Assembly (NCBI GenBank): GCA_002311315.1
Contig: DBZZ01000068.1
Coordinates: forward strand, 23,147-57,335
Direction of reading: 5' to 3'
DNA: 34,189 nucleotides
Source of the DNA: Methylococcaceae bacterium UBA1147
GTDB taxonomy: Bacteria; Pseudomonadota; Gammaproteobacteria; Methylococcales; UBA1147
The notes below the pieces were generated by a model. It made no database searches. It was not told the DNA's origin and was given only the letters and a program-made list of their open reading frames with translations. Within the stretch, counting starts at the first letter, position 1, and the number at the start of each line of letters is the position of its first letter. Made by a program: the position numbers and the translations under genes. Shown piece after piece: positions 25,123-31,510 of the stretch.

Positions 25123-26037
25123 CTAAAGGTCGATTTCCATCCCGTCTTGTGCGACTTCGATACCCGCCTCTGTAAGGATTTGGCGTTCTTCGGAGTCTTG
25201 GTCGAGGATTGGATTGGTATTGTTGATATGGATCAGTACCCGGCGTTTATTGGGCAGTTTGTTGAGTACGCTGAGCATGCCGTTTTCGCCAGACTGGGAC
25301 ATGTGACCCATTTCGCGTGCCGTCTTTTTGGAAATGCCAGCATGCTCCATTTCGTTCTGGCGCCAGAACGTGCCATCGACCAGCAGGCAGTCGGCATCCT
25401 CCATGGCCTTTTGGACGTGCGCTTCGATTTCACCCAGTCCAGGTGAATAGTAGAGTTTCTTTCCAGTCGAAATCTGTTCGATGGTGACGCCGATATTGTC
25501 TCCGTCATGAGGGTCATGGCGGTGTGGGGAATAGGGTGGTGCCTTGCTTTTCAGCGAATGGGAATGGAATCTGAGATCATTGATTCCAGGGATCTCAAAA
25601 CTACTGCCGTCTAGCGGAATGCGGTGGTGATTGACGCCGCAGTAGTCTTCCAGCATTTTCAATACCGGAAAACCTGTGGTCAGGTCTTGCCTAACCATTT
25701 CGCTGCAATAGATTTCCAGCGGGCTGTTGCTTTCCCTGAGAATTAACAATCCGGTGGTGTGGTCAATCTGACTGTCGATTAGTATGACAGCCTTGATACC
25801 GGTATCCCGGATGCCTGTCTTCGGCTGAATGGCAGGGAAGTTTTCTATCTGGGTCCGGATATCGGGAGAGGCGTTAAACAAAACCCAGTTCCGTTCATCA
25901 GTGCTGACGGCGATGGATGATTGGGTTCGCGATACTGCATTGATCTGGCCGTTGCGCAAGCGGTTGCAGTTCGAACAGTTACAGTTCCACTGGGGATAGC
26001 CACCGCCGGCTCCCGAACCTAAAACTCTGAATTTCAT
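25123..26037 (-). CDS. pqqB: PqqB, metallo-beta-lactamase-fold PQQ biosynthesis protein
   Basis: A 304-residue cytoplasmic protein that hydroxylates the cross-linked Glu-Tyr intermediate of PQQ synthesis. VLGSGAGGGYPQWNCNCSNC contains the CxCxxC structural zinc site (C19, C21, C24). The metallo-beta-lactamase-type sequence is DSQIDHTTG (D88, D92, H93), and YYSPGLGEI and DADCLLVDGTFW follow. The length is usual for PqqB. It starts 179 bp after pqqA, with an intrinsic terminator-like hairpin in between, so it probably depends on readthrough from the pqqA promoter. Confidence 0.96.
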   Translation of the reverse strand: MKFRVLGSGAGGGYPQWNCNCSNCNRLRNGQINAVSRTQSSIAVSTDERNWVLFNASPDIRTQIENFPAIQPKTGIRDTGIKAVILIDSQIDHTTGLLILRESNSPLEIYCSEMVRQDLTTGFPVLKMLEDYCGVNHHRIPLDGSSFEIPGINDLRFHSHSLKSKAPPYSPHRHDPHDGDNIGVTIEQISTGKKLYYSPGLGEIEAHVQKAMEDADCLLVDGTFWRQNEMEHAGISKKTAREMGHMSQSGENGMLSVLNKLPNKRRVLIHINNTNPILDQDSEERQILTEAGIEVAQDGMEIDL

Positions 26038-26160
26038 GGCGAGCCTGGTTGAAAGGTGAATTAAAGCCGGGAATCAGGATATTCAAACGGCTGGTTTACT
26101 GCCTTGATCAGTGTCGACAATGATGAAGGAGAACATTCGGGACATAAAAGTTGTCCCCTA

Positions 26161-26198
26161 TAAAATGAAACGGGGCTCCATTTTCCAATGGAACCCCG
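26161..26198 (-). terminator. hairpin between pqqA and pqqB (attenuating terminator)
   Basis: Arms 26171-26182 and 26187-26198 pair over 12 positions with a single mismatch around a 4-nt loop. On the minus strand the stem is followed by TTTCATTTTA. It lies 18 bp after the pqqA stop. This is consistent with partial termination, which would give much more pqqA than pqqBCDE transcript, as reported for other PQQ producers. Confidence 0.7.
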
Positions 26199-26216
26199 TC
26201 GAAATCCAATTACTTA

Positions 26217-26291
26217 TCAACGATTGTATATGTACATCGTGACTTCAAAACCAAAACGCAGATCGTTATAGGTTGGTTTTTCCCATTTCAT
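26217..26291 (-). CDS. pqqA: PQQ precursor peptide PqqA
   Basis: A 24-residue ribosomal peptide whose Glu and Tyr are fused to make PQQ. The sequence opens MKWEKPTYNDLR and contains FEVTMY, placing the substrate residues at E16 and Y20 with the required three-residue spacing, and it ends IYNR. It starts 8 bp after a perfect AGGAGG ribosome-binding site at 26300-26305 and ends with TGA. It is followed by a hairpin terminator and then pqqB. It is too short for usual gene finders and easily missed. Confidence 0.95.
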   Translation of the reverse strand: MKWEKPTYNDLRFGFEVTMYIYNR

Positions 26292-26319
26292 TCGGTTGGC
26301 CTCCTAACTCAATATCTTT

Positions 26320-26347
26320 ATTATATGTCGACATCGCTTTGTAGCAA
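26320..26347 (-). promoter_or_regulatory. putative sigma70 promoter of pqqA
   Basis: On the minus strand TTGCTA (26342-26347) and a perfect TATAAT (26320-26325) are separated by 16 bp. The predicted start of transcription lies about 7 bp downstream of the -10 box and just ahead of the AGGAGG of pqqA, giving a very short leader. Confidence 0.6.
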
Positions 26348-26432
26348 AACTGCTCCGAAGTATACGATGCATGTTTCAGGAAAGCAATATAGTGCTTAGC
26401 GGCAAAATCGAGGTTTCTGGTGGGTGTATTCC

Positions 26433-27182
26433 TCATGCCGACAGCGAGCACGTCGGACAGGCAGGATCCTTCGGAAGTTGCATGCTGTGCCATTCCATTG
26501 TCAGTCCGTCTAGCAGCAGAAGACGGCCGACCAAGGATTCGCCAATGCTGCAAATGAACTTCATGGTTTCAAGTGCCTGGATGCACCCAATGGTGCCGGT
26601 CAATGGTGCAATGACCCCGCTTTGGGCGCAGGTTTCGGACAACTCATCAATGTTCGGGTACAGGCAGTTGTAACAGGGGCTCGATGGCGTTAGCGGGTCG
26701 AATACCGTGATTTGTCCTTCGAAGCGAATGGCAGCTCCTGATACTAGGGGCGTTTTTGTCTCCACGCAGGCCCGGTTCACGGCAAAGCGGGTCGAGAAGT
26801 TGTCGCTGCAGTCCAGGACTACATCGGCGGCCTCGACTTCAAGGTTCAGTTCGTTGTCCGTTAGTCGCTTATGGCGTATCTCGATGCGGATATCCGGGTT
26901 CAGCGCCCGCAGGGTCTGGTCTGCAGAAATCACTTTTTCCTTGCCGATGTCATCGGTTCCGTGGATGACCTGCCGTTGCAGGTTGGAAAGGTCGACCCGG
27001 TCGAAGTCATTCAGGATCAGGGTACCGGCTCCAGCGGCTGCGAGGTACATGGCCGCGGGTGATCCGAGCCCTCCCATCCCGATGATCAAGCATCGTGATT
27101 CAAGCAATTTCTGCTGCCCCTCGACATCGATTTCGGGAAGCATGATCTGGCGGCTGTAGCGCAGCAATTGATCATCGTTCAT
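26433..27182 (-). CDS. MoeB/ThiF/HesA family sulfur-carrier adenylyltransferase
   Basis: A 249-residue E1-like enzyme that adenylates the C-terminal glycine of a ubiquitin-like sulfur carrier such as MoaD or ThiS. The opening LLRYSRQIMLPEIDVEGQQKL, the nucleotide loop GMGGLGSPAAMYLAAAG (35-51) and DFDRVDLSNLQRQ are diagnostic. Zinc cysteines occur in CYNC and near the end in CPTC, and CAQSGVIAPLTG is present. Length equals MoeB without a rhodanese domain. MoeB or ThiF cannot be decided without a neighbouring carrier gene. It lies upstream of pqqA on the same strand, but pqqA has its own promoter, so a link with PQQ is not established. Confidence 0.88.
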   Translation of the reverse strand: MNDDQLLRYSRQIMLPEIDVEGQQKLLESRCLIIGMGGLGSPAAMYLAAAGAGTLILNDFDRVDLSNLQRQVIHGTDDIGKEKVISADQTLRALNPDIRIEIRHKRLTDNELNLEVEAADVVLDCSDNFSTRFAVNRACVETKTPLVSGAAIRFEGQITVFDPLTPSSPCYNCLYPNIDELSETCAQSGVIAPLTGTIGCIQALETMKFICSIGESLVGRLLLLDGLTMEWHSMQLPKDPACPTCSLSA

Positions 27183-27231
27183 CGGTTAAATTTACCATTA
27201 CCGACAGCCGATTAAAAATGGTCATCAAGGC

Positions 27232-27259
27232 TTGACATGGGTAATAGAAAGTCTATTAT
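27232..27259 (+). promoter_or_regulatory. sigma70-like promoter of groES-groEL
   Basis: A perfect TTGACA (27232-27237) and TATTAT (27254-27259) with a 16-bp spacer. The -10 box shares its last base with the first base of the CIRCE operator, so repressor binding there would block initiation. I see no heat-shock sigma32-type promoter in place of it. Confidence 0.8.
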
Positions 27260-27285
27260 TAGCACTCATCACCTGCGAGTGCTAA
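27259..27285 (+). promoter_or_regulatory. CIRCE operator (HrcA binding site)
   Basis: TTAGCACTC (27259-27267), 9-bp spacer, GAGTGCTAA (27277-27285): a perfect match to the CIRCE consensus, bound by the heat-shock repressor HrcA. It directly abuts the groESL promoter, 82 bp upstream of the groES ATG. The hrcA gene itself is not in the window. Confidence 0.95.
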
Positions 27286-27366
27286 TAATTAGGATTGCCG
27301 AAGCAGTGTCGAATGTTGGGAGATGTTCACGATTTAACGATTTTAAATTGATCTTAGGAGGGTCTG

Positions 27367-27654
27367 ATGAAAATACGTCCGTTACACGACAGAGTGATTG
27401 TCAAGCGTCTTGAAGAAGAGCGTATGTCTGCTGGAGGCATCGTAATTCCGGATTCGGCGACTGAAAAGCCGAGTCAGGGTGAAGTCATTGCCATTGGCAA
27501 CGGAAAAATTCTCGACAATGGGGAAATCCGTGCTTTGGACGTCAAGGTTGGCGACAAGGTTCTTTTCGGTAAATACGCGGGTAACGAAGTCAAAGTTGAA
27601 GGCGAGGAAGTCATCGTGATGCGTGAAGAAGACATCATGGGTGTCGTCGAATAA
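27367..27654 (+). CDS. groS: co-chaperonin GroES
   Basis: A 95-residue lid of the GroEL chaperonin. MKIRPLHDRVIVKRLEEE, the mobile loop SAGGIVIPDSATEKPSQGEV, KVGDKVLFGKYAG and the closing EDIMGVVE match GroES throughout. An AGGAGG ribosome-binding site lies 5 bp before the ATG. It is the first gene of the CIRCE-controlled groESL operon; groEL begins 48 bp downstream. Confidence 0.98.
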   Translation: MKIRPLHDRVIVKRLEEERMSAGGIVIPDSATEKPSQGEVIAIGNGKILDNGEIRALDVKVGDKVLFGKYAGNEVKVEGEEVIVMREEDIMGVVE

Positions 27655-27702
27655 TTCGGCCCGCATTAAAGACAGTTTTTTTATTCTTTCAAGGAAAAGA
27701 TC

Positions 27703-29352
27703 ATGGCAGCAAAAGAAGTTAAATTTAGTGATGACGCACGGAGCAAGATGCTGAACGGTGTCAATGTGCTAGCCCGTGCAGTCAGGGTAACACTTGGTCC
27801 CAAGGGCCGAAACGTGGTTCTAGAAAAAAGTTTTGGCGCACCGACCATTACCAAGGATGGAGTGTCTGTTGCGAAGGAAATCGAATTTTCCGACAAGTTC
27901 GAAAACATGGGTGCGCAGATGCTCAAGGAAGTGGCCTCTCATACATCGGATGTTGCCGGCGACGGCACCACGACCGCTACGGTTCTGGCCCAATCCATTT
28001 TGCTCGAAGGTATGAAAGCGGTTGCGGCGGGAATGAATCCTATGGACCTGAAGCGCGGCATCGACAAGGCCGTTACAACCATAGTCTCCTCGCTAGAAAC
28101 CCTTTCGGTTCCTTGCACTGACAGCAGTGCGATCGCGCAGGTTGGAACCATCTCGGCAAATTCCGATGAATCCGTTGGCAAGATCATTGCCGAAGCGATG
28201 GGGAAAGTCGGCAAGGAAGGTGTGATTACGGTTGAAGAAGGTTCCGGTCTCGACAACGAACTGGATGTTGTTGAAGGCATGCAGTTCGACCGTGGTTACT
28301 TGTCTCCCTATTTCATCAACAACCAGGACAGCATGAGTGTAGAACTGGAGAGTCCGCTCATCCTGGTGCACGACAAGAAGATCTCCAACATCCGCGACTT
28401 GCTTCCGATCTTGGAAAACGTTGCCAAAGCAGGCAAGCCGCTGCTGATCATCGCTGAAGATGTAGAAGGCGAAGCACTGGCTACCCTGGTTGTGAACAAC
28501 ATGCGCGGCATCGTCAAGGTTGCTGCCGTCAAGGCACCGGGATTTGGCGACCGTCGCAAGGCGATGCTGGAAGACATCGCAATCCTGACCGGCGCAACGG
28601 TGATTTCTGAAGAAGTCGGCCTGTCGCTGGACAAAGCTTCTCTGGATGACTTGGGTTCGGCCAAGAAGGTTCAGATCTCAAAGGAAAACACCACCCTTAT
28701 TGACGGTGCGGGCGACAGTGCAAACATCGAAGGTCGTGTTAACCAGATTCGTGCTCAGGCTGACGAGGCAACATCGGATTACGACAAGGAAAAACTGCAG
28801 GAACGTCTTGCGAAACTGGCTGGCGGTGTTGCAGTGATCAAGGTTGGCGCAGCCACCGAAGTTGAAATGAAGGAAAAGAAAGCACGTGTTGAAGACGCAC
28901 TGCACTCGACTCGTGCCGCTGTAGAAGAGGGTGTTGTACCGGGCGGTGGTACTGCATTGCTGCGCACACTCAGCTCATTGGATGATATCAAGGGTGCGAA
29001 CCACGATCAGGACACCGGTATCAAGATCGCACGTCGTGCGCTTGAAGAGCCTCTGCGCCAGATCGTTATTAACTCCGGTGTTGATGCAGCGGTGATCCTG
29101 AACGAAGTCGTGAAAGGCGAAGGCAACTTCGGTTACAACGCGGCTACTGGCGAATATGGCGACATGATCGAAATGGGTATTCTCGATCCCACCAAGGTGA
29201 CCCGCGCCGCGCTGCAGAATGCTGCATCGGTTGCAGGGCTGATGATCACCACGGAAGTCATGGTTGCCGAAGAGCCGAAGGATGAAGGCTCTTCTCATGG
29301 TGGTGGCATGCCTGACATGGGTGGAATGGGCGGAATGGGCGGCATGATGTAA
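27703..29352 (+). CDS. groL: chaperonin GroEL
   Basis: A 549-residue ATP-dependent folding chaperonin forming double heptameric rings. TLGPKGRNVVLEKSFGAPTITKDG and VAGDGTTTATVLAQ (ATP site) lie in the N-terminal equatorial domain, GFGDRRKAMLEDIA in the apical domain, and EEGVVPGGGTALLR in the C-terminal equatorial part. The tail is the usual Gly-Met repeat ending GGMM. Length is standard. It is followed by a strong terminator. Confidence 0.98.
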   Translation: MAAKEVKFSDDARSKMLNGVNVLARAVRVTLGPKGRNVVLEKSFGAPTITKDGVSVAKEIEFSDKFENMGAQMLKEVASHTSDVAGDGTTTATVLAQSILLEGMKAVAAGMNPMDLKRGIDKAVTTIVSSLETLSVPCTDSSAIAQVGTISANSDESVGKIIAEAMGKVGKEGVITVEEGSGLDNELDVVEGMQFDRGYLSPYFINNQDSMSVELESPLILVHDKKISNIRDLLPILENVAKAGKPLLIIAEDVEGEALATLVVNNMRGIVKVAAVKAPGFGDRRKAMLEDIAILTGATVISEEVGLSLDKASLDDLGSAKKVQISKENTTLIDGAGDSANIEGRVNQIRAQADEATSDYDKEKLQERLAKLAGGVAVIKVGAATEVEMKEKKARVEDALHSTRAAVEEGVVPGGGTALLRTLSSLDDIKGANHDQDTGIKIARRALEEPLRQIVINSGVDAAVILNEVVKGEGNFGYNAATGEYGDMIEMGILDPTKVTRAALQNAASVAGLMITTEVMVAEEPKDEGSSHGGGMPDMGGMGGMGGMM

Positions 29353-29418
29353 TTGTCCGACGCGCTTACGATGCAATAGAAAACAAAAAGTTATATTGCA
29401 TTGTCGTTCGTGATACAG

Positions 29419-29465
29419 AAGCGGTGTAGGGAGGTCGTCTGATCTTCCTTACACCGCTTTTTCAT
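29419..29465 (+). terminator. intrinsic terminator of groESL
   Basis: A 16-bp stem (29419-29434 with 29444-29459, two G-U pairs) and a 9-nt loop are followed by a T-rich tail (five consecutive T at 29458-29462). It lies about 67 bp after the groEL stop codon. Confidence 0.88.
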
Positions 29466-29559
29466 TTCTAGTGGACTGATCTGTATGTGCCTCCCATGTG
29501 AAAGGGTTAGGCTTACAGCAAGTTGGGTTATCGCACAGACAGAATGAATATCCAGGCTC

Positions 29560-30056
29560 AATGCTGACACTTTTCCGGGTTCCCCGGAATCGGTGTTGAC
29601 AATACTGGAATCAATGTTCACCTTCGGTCGGAATCCTTTTCAAACCATTATTTTCAGTCATTTTTACATCGACCCTACTTTTTCGGCGGCTCTGTCTGCG
29701 AAGAAGAACACAATGCGAAAAATCCGCGATATTTTACGTTGTTAACGGCAACGTAAAACAACCCCGCTACCCACTTCAGCTCTGGAAAAACAGCAGAGGA
29801 ACCGAGATGCTCAAAGAGGAAGGTGTTCTGGAGATCAGAACATTGTGTATCGCTAAGGGTTGGGCATTCGATTGACAGCATGCGAATTGGGCATTACCGT
29901 GCGGGAGTATTGGAGGCTCAAAAGCCGGTGGTTTTTAACAAATGCTCTGACCCGGGGAAAAGCAAGATTCTTACAAGTCCGATGGGTGGTAGAGACAGTA
30001 TTTCGCGGCCTATATTCTAGAAATTTACCAGCCGCAGCCCACAGTGTTCGTGGTTA
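29560..30056 (+). mobile_element. IS21-family insertion sequence relic (left end and broken istA)
   Basis: The left part has three spaced GGAATC repeats at 29586, 29607 and 29630 (21 and 23 bp apart), the first two followed by TGTTGAC and TGTTCACC, a layout I know from the ends of IS21-family elements. At 29807 an ATG with AGAGGA 6 bp upstream opens MLKEEGVLEIRTLCIAKG. After a one-base frame change near 29857 the reading continues as LGIRLTACELGITVREYWRLKSR, which resembles the helix-turn-helix start of IstA transposases. The rest of istA, all of istB and the right end are missing. So it would be inactive. No target-site duplication could be identified. Confidence 0.55.
29732..29758. repeat. 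perfect 10-bp inverted repeat
   Basis: TTTTACGTTG (29732-29741) and CAACGTAAAA (29749-29758) flank the 7-bp spacer TTAACGG. It lies between the IS21-like end repeats and the istA relic. It could be an operator-like site or part of the element; it is not followed by a T-run on the plus strand. Confidence 0.6.
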
Positions 30057-30324
30057 ATGGTCAAGGCAGTAACACTTCGACGATTAGAACGATTTGAGAG
30101 ACGTGCCATAGGCATTCTAAAGAGCGGTAACTGTGCACAGCGTTACAGGCTTGCCGCATACCCAATCAGGTGCGAGCCGAGTGGAACCAGAAACTCAAGC
30201 GATGTTCCTGCTCGGGCGTTCGGTTAATTGTGGGCAATGGATATTCGTATTAATATTTTTTTGCCTAAGCAACTGCCCCTAGGGTGATCCGCATAAGCCC
30301 ACAAACGTTCAATGAATTTCAAGA

Positions 30325-30744
30325 TCAGAATAAATAAGGTATGAAGCGCTTTGTCTGAGTTTCGTAACTGGCATATTCTTCACCGAACTTACTCGAAAGT
30401 ATTTGTTCTTCACTATCAACCCTTTGCATAATAAACTGCATGGATAGATATAACAGGGCTATGGTCGTACCAAGGCTGCCGGTTAAAATATGAAACAAGC
30501 CAGCGCAGAACAAAAATCCGCCAGTGTACATGGGGTGCCTAATTACTGAATACAATCCCCTGGTGTGTAACTTTTCAGGTTCTGTAATTCGCCAGGCTTT
30601 GGACTTTATCCTTTTCAACAGGGCTGGGATGGCCGTTTCATGTGGCTGCAGTGACGAGCCGTCATCTGTATTATGCAGTTGAAATACTGCGATCGCTCTG
30701 ATCGTTGGCCCTAGAATAATCAAGGCTATGGCAATGTAATTCAT
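30325..30744 (-). CDS. isoprenylcysteine carboxyl methyltransferase (ICMT/PEMT)-family membrane protein
   Basis: A 139-residue protein with about four hydrophobic segments. LHTRGLYSVIRHPMYTGGFLF is the conserved SAM-binding region of the ICMT/PEMT/NnrU-like superfamily, and the E-x-x-L-x-x-KFGEEYASY region and RFIPYL end are also typical. Family members methylate lipid or isoprenoid-linked substrates; the substrate here is unknown. It is AT-richer than its neighbours, has no clear ribosome-binding site, and sits alone beside an insertion-sequence relic, so acquisition by transfer is plausible. Confidence 0.75.
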   Translation of the reverse strand: MNYIAIALIILGPTIRAIAVFQLHNTDDGSSLQPHETAIPALLKRIKSKAWRITEPEKLHTRGLYSVIRHPMYTGGFLFCAGLFHILTGSLGTTIALLYLSMQFIMQRVDSEEQILSSKFGEEYASYETQTKRFIPYLF

Positions 30745-31510
30745 TTGTTTATTTATTATTTGTTGCGATGATGTTTATTGGCTTGTATGTCCCAGAAATA
30801 TTTCTTTCAAACTTGGCAGAATCGTTGGAATGGCTTTTACACGCAGTGCAGTGTGTAAAAATGAATCTATTCGGCCAGAAGGAAGTTTGAATCGGAAAAA
30901 TAAAGGCCTTTTTTAACAAGGCGGAATGTACTGAACGCCTAAAAACGAGTCTATCACGAGGATGATCCATCCTCAACAAGACAGCAAAGCGAACATTTTT
31001 CAGCTGAATGTCCCCTCTATTGTCCCTTGTTTTCAGTGATTCCTTTAAAATTCCACGGTTACCCTGTAATTCTTCTCGGTGTTTAGGCAGTCGTTTCCAA
31101 AGGTATCCTATATTGATTCGTAGGTTCAGGTATTTCTTGTCCACTGCCACCATCCCGCTTGTGTAGCAAGCAGTCTGGGAAAGGCCATCGAACATTTCCC
31201 ATCGATCAATCTAGTTCCAAGATCCTGTCGTGGCATGGTCTGGTTTGCAAGGCTCAAGACCCTCGGTGTTGGAAACACTCCCCGGGTTTTTTCATGGTTC
31301 GGAGAGTACTTGTTGGTGGTTTCTCTGAGATCGGCGTTCTTTGGTCCACGACTCCCGGTGTAGCCCCGGAAATATATGGGCGCTGATTGTTTCAAACGTT
31401 AGAATGAGCGGGCAGGATCTGATTTGAGCGCGATTCGTTGATCTCCAACTTGTCAGAGAGTGGTTACTCAACAGACGGCCAACCCCGATTTTTTTCAAAA
31501 ATCCAAATTC
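30745..31510. other. AT-richer intergenic stretch before rlmKL
   Basis: About 770 bases without a recognisable gene. The longest open frame, on the minus strand at 30749-31195 (148 codons), encodes a basic sequence with no domain I know and no evident ribosome-binding site. A bulged hairpin at about 31258-31286 followed by six T (31287-31292) could be a weak plus-strand terminator. The rlmKL promoter should lie at the right end, but I cannot point to it. Confidence 0.5.

Larger units (their letters stand above)
29464..30324. other. gene-poor, AT-richer stretch after groEL
   Basis: No intact gene is recognisable in about 860 bases. It holds an IS21-family relic (left-end repeats and a broken istA start, described separately), a perfect 10-bp inverted repeat at 29732-29758, and a 56-codon open frame at 30057-30227 (MVKAVTLRRLERFERRA onward) that I do not recognise. 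Base composition drops toward AT between about 30230 and 30330. Confidence 0.6.

Noticed and set aside
26266..26553. 95-codon minus-strand frame upstream of pqqA
   Set aside because: It crosses the end of the MoeB/ThiF gene, the pqqA promoter and the pqqA start in another frame and shows no domain.
30749..31195. 148-codon minus-strand frame beside the ICMT-like gene
   Set aside because: Unrecognised, no ribosome-binding site and odd composition; kept only as a note in the description of that interval.
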